Origin: Epiperipatus broadwayi
Taxonomy: Eukaryota > Onychophora > Udeonychophora > Euonychophora > Peripatidae
NCBI GenBank assembly: GCA_028023455.1
Contig: JAQFVV010006506.1
Coordinates: forward strand, 622,501-686,500
Direction of reading: 5' to 3'
DNA length: 64,000 nt
The first letter of the stretch is position 1; the number at the start of each line of letters is the position of its first letter. Under the pieces are notes generated by a model. The model did no database searches, was not told the DNA's origin, and saw only the letters and a program-made list of their open reading frames with translations. Of this stretch, positions 60,135-64,000 are shown piece by piece. The translations under genes and the position numbers were made by a program.

Positions 60135-63100
60135 ATATATATATATGTTAAATAAATTTGTTTGAATAATATGACTGCTTCAAGATATATATCACTAGAT
60201 GGAGCTTACCAATAGCTTTAATTAAGCTTTATTTTATAAGTCCATCCAGACCAATTGGTTTCAAGCTTATAGATCACTTCAGTGGAGCATTGGGATTCTA
60301 GAAACTAGATATAAAATACCAACTCCAAATTCAGAATGTATGAAACATGTTTCTATCAATTTGAAAGCCTGAACTTTTCAGAGATATAAATGTCTTCAAA
60401 TCCAGCTTTACAAAACAGATATCTATATGGGTCTGAATTCAGCTCAGTTTCACCATATAGTAATAACCTCTGCAATATAGCATTGCAAAAACCTTCAGAG
60501 GTACACTTATAATAATTAATAAAACAAGTCACAAATTTTGTAACTTGCTGTTAAGCTTGCATTTAATGATCACTAGATGGGGCTAACCAATAGCTCTAAT
60601 CAAGCTTTATTTTATAAGTGCCAAAAGTGAAAGAATTCAAAATCTCTATTGTTAAGTCCAAACATTAGTCATCAGCAAATCATGGTCCGACACTGGAAAG
60701 CCAAAAACTAATTAAATAATGGAGCAGAATAACCTATCCCACACCCATCTTTCTGCAGCAAATCATGCCACACATTGGAAAACAAAAAAACTGTGACCAA
60801 AAAGCCCTCATGTCAGATTGTAACAGTTCAAGTTTAAAACAATACAAAGCTATTACCATACAATCTGGTCATGACCAGAATACACTGTGAAGGGTAATCA
60901 CAACATTACTTGACAGTACATCAAGTTACCTAAATAAACTATTATTACTTTAATTAACAATAATTCTCCTAAATTACTGGGTTTTAAAATGGAATTCCCA
61001 AATCTTAATTTATGATTTACATCTATTCTTTTATGACTGTTTCATAAAACCACACTACGACCTTAATTTACAATTTTTATTTGTTTTGAGATCTGAGTGG
61101 CTGACCACATAAACCAAAAATCATTATGTGGTGAATATGGGCCTTTAAACTAGATAGTAATAATTATAATCTGCTCCACACAGAAAATGTTCAAAATTTT
61201 CTTTTAATCACTTCGCTAATAGTAAATTTATTTTCATAACACCAGTCATAATTCTTCTTTAATAAAACTAGGAATACATTTACTATTATCCATAACCGAA
61301 TTCTTAAAAGAATTTCATGTCCTAATATCATAGTAATCCTGTAAAACCAAATTAATCATTTTAGTGTTCAAAAAGTAATAAAATTTAGCTCATATGTCTA
61401 AAGAACAAACATTATTTTTCTTGCGAACATGATTGAAAACAAATCTACTTTGTTCATGCAATTATAATTTAATTGTGGACATAATCTTTGATGGGTTCTA
61501 CAATTTGTGTATATATGTGATCATGTAATATAAACTCATTTATTCTGACTTTTAACAATAGCATAATACATTAAAGGACGTTGCTGTGAGCGTGAAAACA
61601 TATATGTTTCCATGATGATTTTTTCTATCTAAAATAATCAATAAAAATAGAATATTAGAGTCTATCCAGCCAACATTCTTACTTCTAATAATATTTGGTT
61701 GAAGTTTACTATTTGAACCATAATGTGTATTAAATTATCCATAAAGAAAATTGAATCTATTAATGGTTTTGTGGTAATAATGTTATCCAACAAATGTGTT
61801 AACATTTTAATACACATGAAAATAAAATAGATAATATTGTGGGGAAGAAGTATTAACATGTTTAGCTTCTCAACAATACTTCAAAGAATTCCAAAAACTA
61901 CATAAAAACTTGACAGTAAATCCAAGGGCAAATAGTTTCCTTTATTTTTTGATCTGCCCTTTTAAAATCAGCTTGTATCAATCTAGCCCTTCTATTAAAC
62001 TTCAATCCTTTGTAAAACACATTGCATAAAATCAGTTATATGAATTTTCAATTTTGAGAATTTCTCATCGTTCCCTTTTAGTCAGATATTGAAGAGTTTG
62101 CTACAAGTAAATTTTGCACATCTTATGTAATTATATCTAAAAAAGAGATCCATAATACTTACTTTTAGTAGCTCCAATGCCCTCTGCGTTAGGATTAATA
62201 CTGATACTACTATGTCTAATTCATTTATTTGTAATCTGTCAGGCATAACATATTAGAGAGAGGGTGTGAGGCGGATTATTTTTAAATCACATTTTAACAT
62301 CACTTGTTCTTCCACAATTGTTAAGAATATCTTAGAGTTAAATACATAACCTTTGTAATTTGAAAGTCCCTTCTGAATAACACTTGATAAGCAAGTCATA
62401 AATTATTGTACTACCTCAAACAGATTTCAAAATGAAGTTATTTCAGATTATTCAATCTACCGCTTCCATAACGTTTCAAATACTTTAAACTTTGAGCTAA
62501 AAATAAAAAAGGAAATTGGTATGATATATTCTTATGCGTGTAGTTAAAGAATGAAAGTGCGGTTGCAATAATCCTAGCAAAGTTACTATAGAGACATGGT
62601 CAATATCTTAAGAGGCTCAAGATGGTATATCCTATGTGAGAATAAAAAGAAAACTTCTCTCATGTAGAGCTTATCCTCTCTGTGCAAGGTTTTGTTATAT
62701 CTGTGAGTAAATTATAATTACTATTACTAACTTTGAAATTTTTGTTTTCTCCTAAAAAAATTAGTATAATAAACTTGGTAGTGTTCTGCCATGGAATATT
62801 TTGGTATTTAATAATAATAAAGATTTATTTCTTCAATTATGATGTCTCTCTATTATTCCGACAATATTTGACCTTTTCATAATCATTATATTTATCCTGC
62901 ATCCAATTTCTGTATATTTAAAAATAATGTGTAGATAGAGATAGTATTATATTTTGTGTGCATTATGTATGAAAACTATTTCCCGATGTCCACATAAATT
63001 ATGTAGGTTCTATACTAACATAACTGAATAAATTCCAAAGGCATAAGTTTTATGATTGTCAAAGATGTCATTAAAAATAACAAATCACTTAACTCTTAGT

Positions 63101-63764
63101 ATTGTTGGTCGTCTTTACTTAGATCAAAAATTTACTGTAAAACTCTACGAAATAAATCGCTAGATGAATACAAATATAAGCAGATAATTTACTAATTATT
63201 GTAAACAAATAATTAAAAAGTAATTAAACACGTCTTACTTAATAATGAGTATATAAAGTTAAACATTTACCGAAAGATTAAACTAATCTCTTTTTAATTG
63301 ATGAATGATAGCACATGTCAGAGAACAATTTGATGTCTCCAGTACAGTTAAAGAATTCTGAGAAAATAGATATGATAGTAAACATTGTCTACGGTATCGT
63401 AAGTAAAACGATGCGTTGAAAATGGTTGAGTACTAAAGCCGATGAAAGATATAAAGGATATAATAGGCCAGACGGTCATTGTTATATTTGATGTATATCT
63501 TGAACTTTGAGACAATTGTGATTAACTTTATATTTATTTTTTGTAATAACTATTATATAATATATTAAAAGGTATTAATAGTAAGTTATTGAAAATGAAA
63601 TATTTATAATAGAAATAATATAGTCAATAATCTTCAATATGCTAGTTCTTTATTCCTGTGGGTGGTAATTATTTGATATACGATTAATAAAAAGTAACTA
63701 ATTATTTTCTTTATCACTGAATGCAGAGAACTTAGCTTACACAATATATATTAATACATTGTAC
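60135..63764. other. Unassigned AT-rich region
   Basis: No ORF over 65 codons with any motif and no RNA gene. A direct repeat of about 52 bp (ATCACTAGATGGAGCTTACC, then AATAGCTTTAATTAAGC) occurs at 60190 and 60570. Confidence 0.55.
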
Positions 63765-64000
63765 AGGCTTAAACCTGCATTTATATATGTAATATATGCG
63801 GTATTCGAGCTCAGACTTTCACATGACCCACTACTCTCAGTGCCATCTCATACTGCTGATCCATCTGATCACACACATGTTAAAAAGATAAATAATCACC
63901 AATATATGTATTTCATGCTAAAATAGCAATCATCAGTTGGTCCATATTACTATCCTCACACATATATACAATCAATGCTCAGCTTTATATTAAGATAGCC
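63765..64000 (+). mobile_element. CACATGACCCACC-family repeat, cut by window end
   Basis: From ACAGGCTTAAACCTGC through CAGACTTTCACATGACCCAC and CAATCATCAGTTGGTCC it aligns in order with 36488-36700. It continues past the window. Confidence 0.7.

Overview
The window is about 64 kb of very AT-rich animal nuclear DNA in which I recognise no conventional host gene. Almost everything identifiable is a mobile element or a simple repeat: non-LTR retrotransposons of at least three lineages, a Penelope-like remnant, several LTR-retrotransposon structures, foldback and MITE-like DNA elements, a tRNA-derived SINE, long AAT and AT microsatellites and an interstitial telomere-like array. The CCCTAA-type array argues against insects and nematodes. 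The element mix would fit a mollusc such as a cephalopod, or another AT-rich invertebrate, but the species cannot be fixed from the sequence.

Layout. 1-2350: 3' end of an LTR element (internal tail, purine tract, LTR at 1071-2350). 2829-4581: minus-strand solo LTR. 4613-5362: small palindrome, AT tract and a broken Penelope-like GIY-YIG remnant. 7236-18514: two related L1/Tx1-like LINEs head to tail, each bounded on both sides by an AAT microsatellite. The first (7293-12642) has both ORFs open; the second (12877-18250) has two frameshifts. 22589-26587: an unrelated CR1/L2/Jockey-type LINE on the minus strand, also between AAT tracts, with a PHD/coiled-coil/FP-like ORF1. 26654-28192: SINE copies, telomere-like array and another AAT tract. 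29290-32325: a decayed RTE-type LINE interrupted by a MITE. 36036-37550: a foldback element containing a hAT-like MITE (8-bp target duplication), which itself contains a third repeat (7-bp target duplication). 37558-39096: a TA-flanked TIR element and another foldback.

42427-47797 is a complete LTR element with 1.6-kb LTRs, TATA boxes, a candidate primer-binding site, a purine tract and AT-rich target flanks. It has no pol, only a coiled-coil plus lysine-rich ORF. 48784-60134 is a minus-strand structure with two nearly identical 4.3-kb direct repeats around a 2.7-kb core that also encodes only a (broken) coiled-coil plus lysine-rich protein. This resembles a LARD-type non-autonomous LTR element. 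The rest is low-complexity AT-rich DNA.

The most interesting patterns are: (i) LINEs of two different clades sitting inside AAT microsatellites; (ii) two LTR families that lack polymerase but each encode an acidic coiled coil followed by a basic lysine-rich tail; and (iii) a preference of LTR insertions for AT dinucleotide tracts. All alignments were made by eye.
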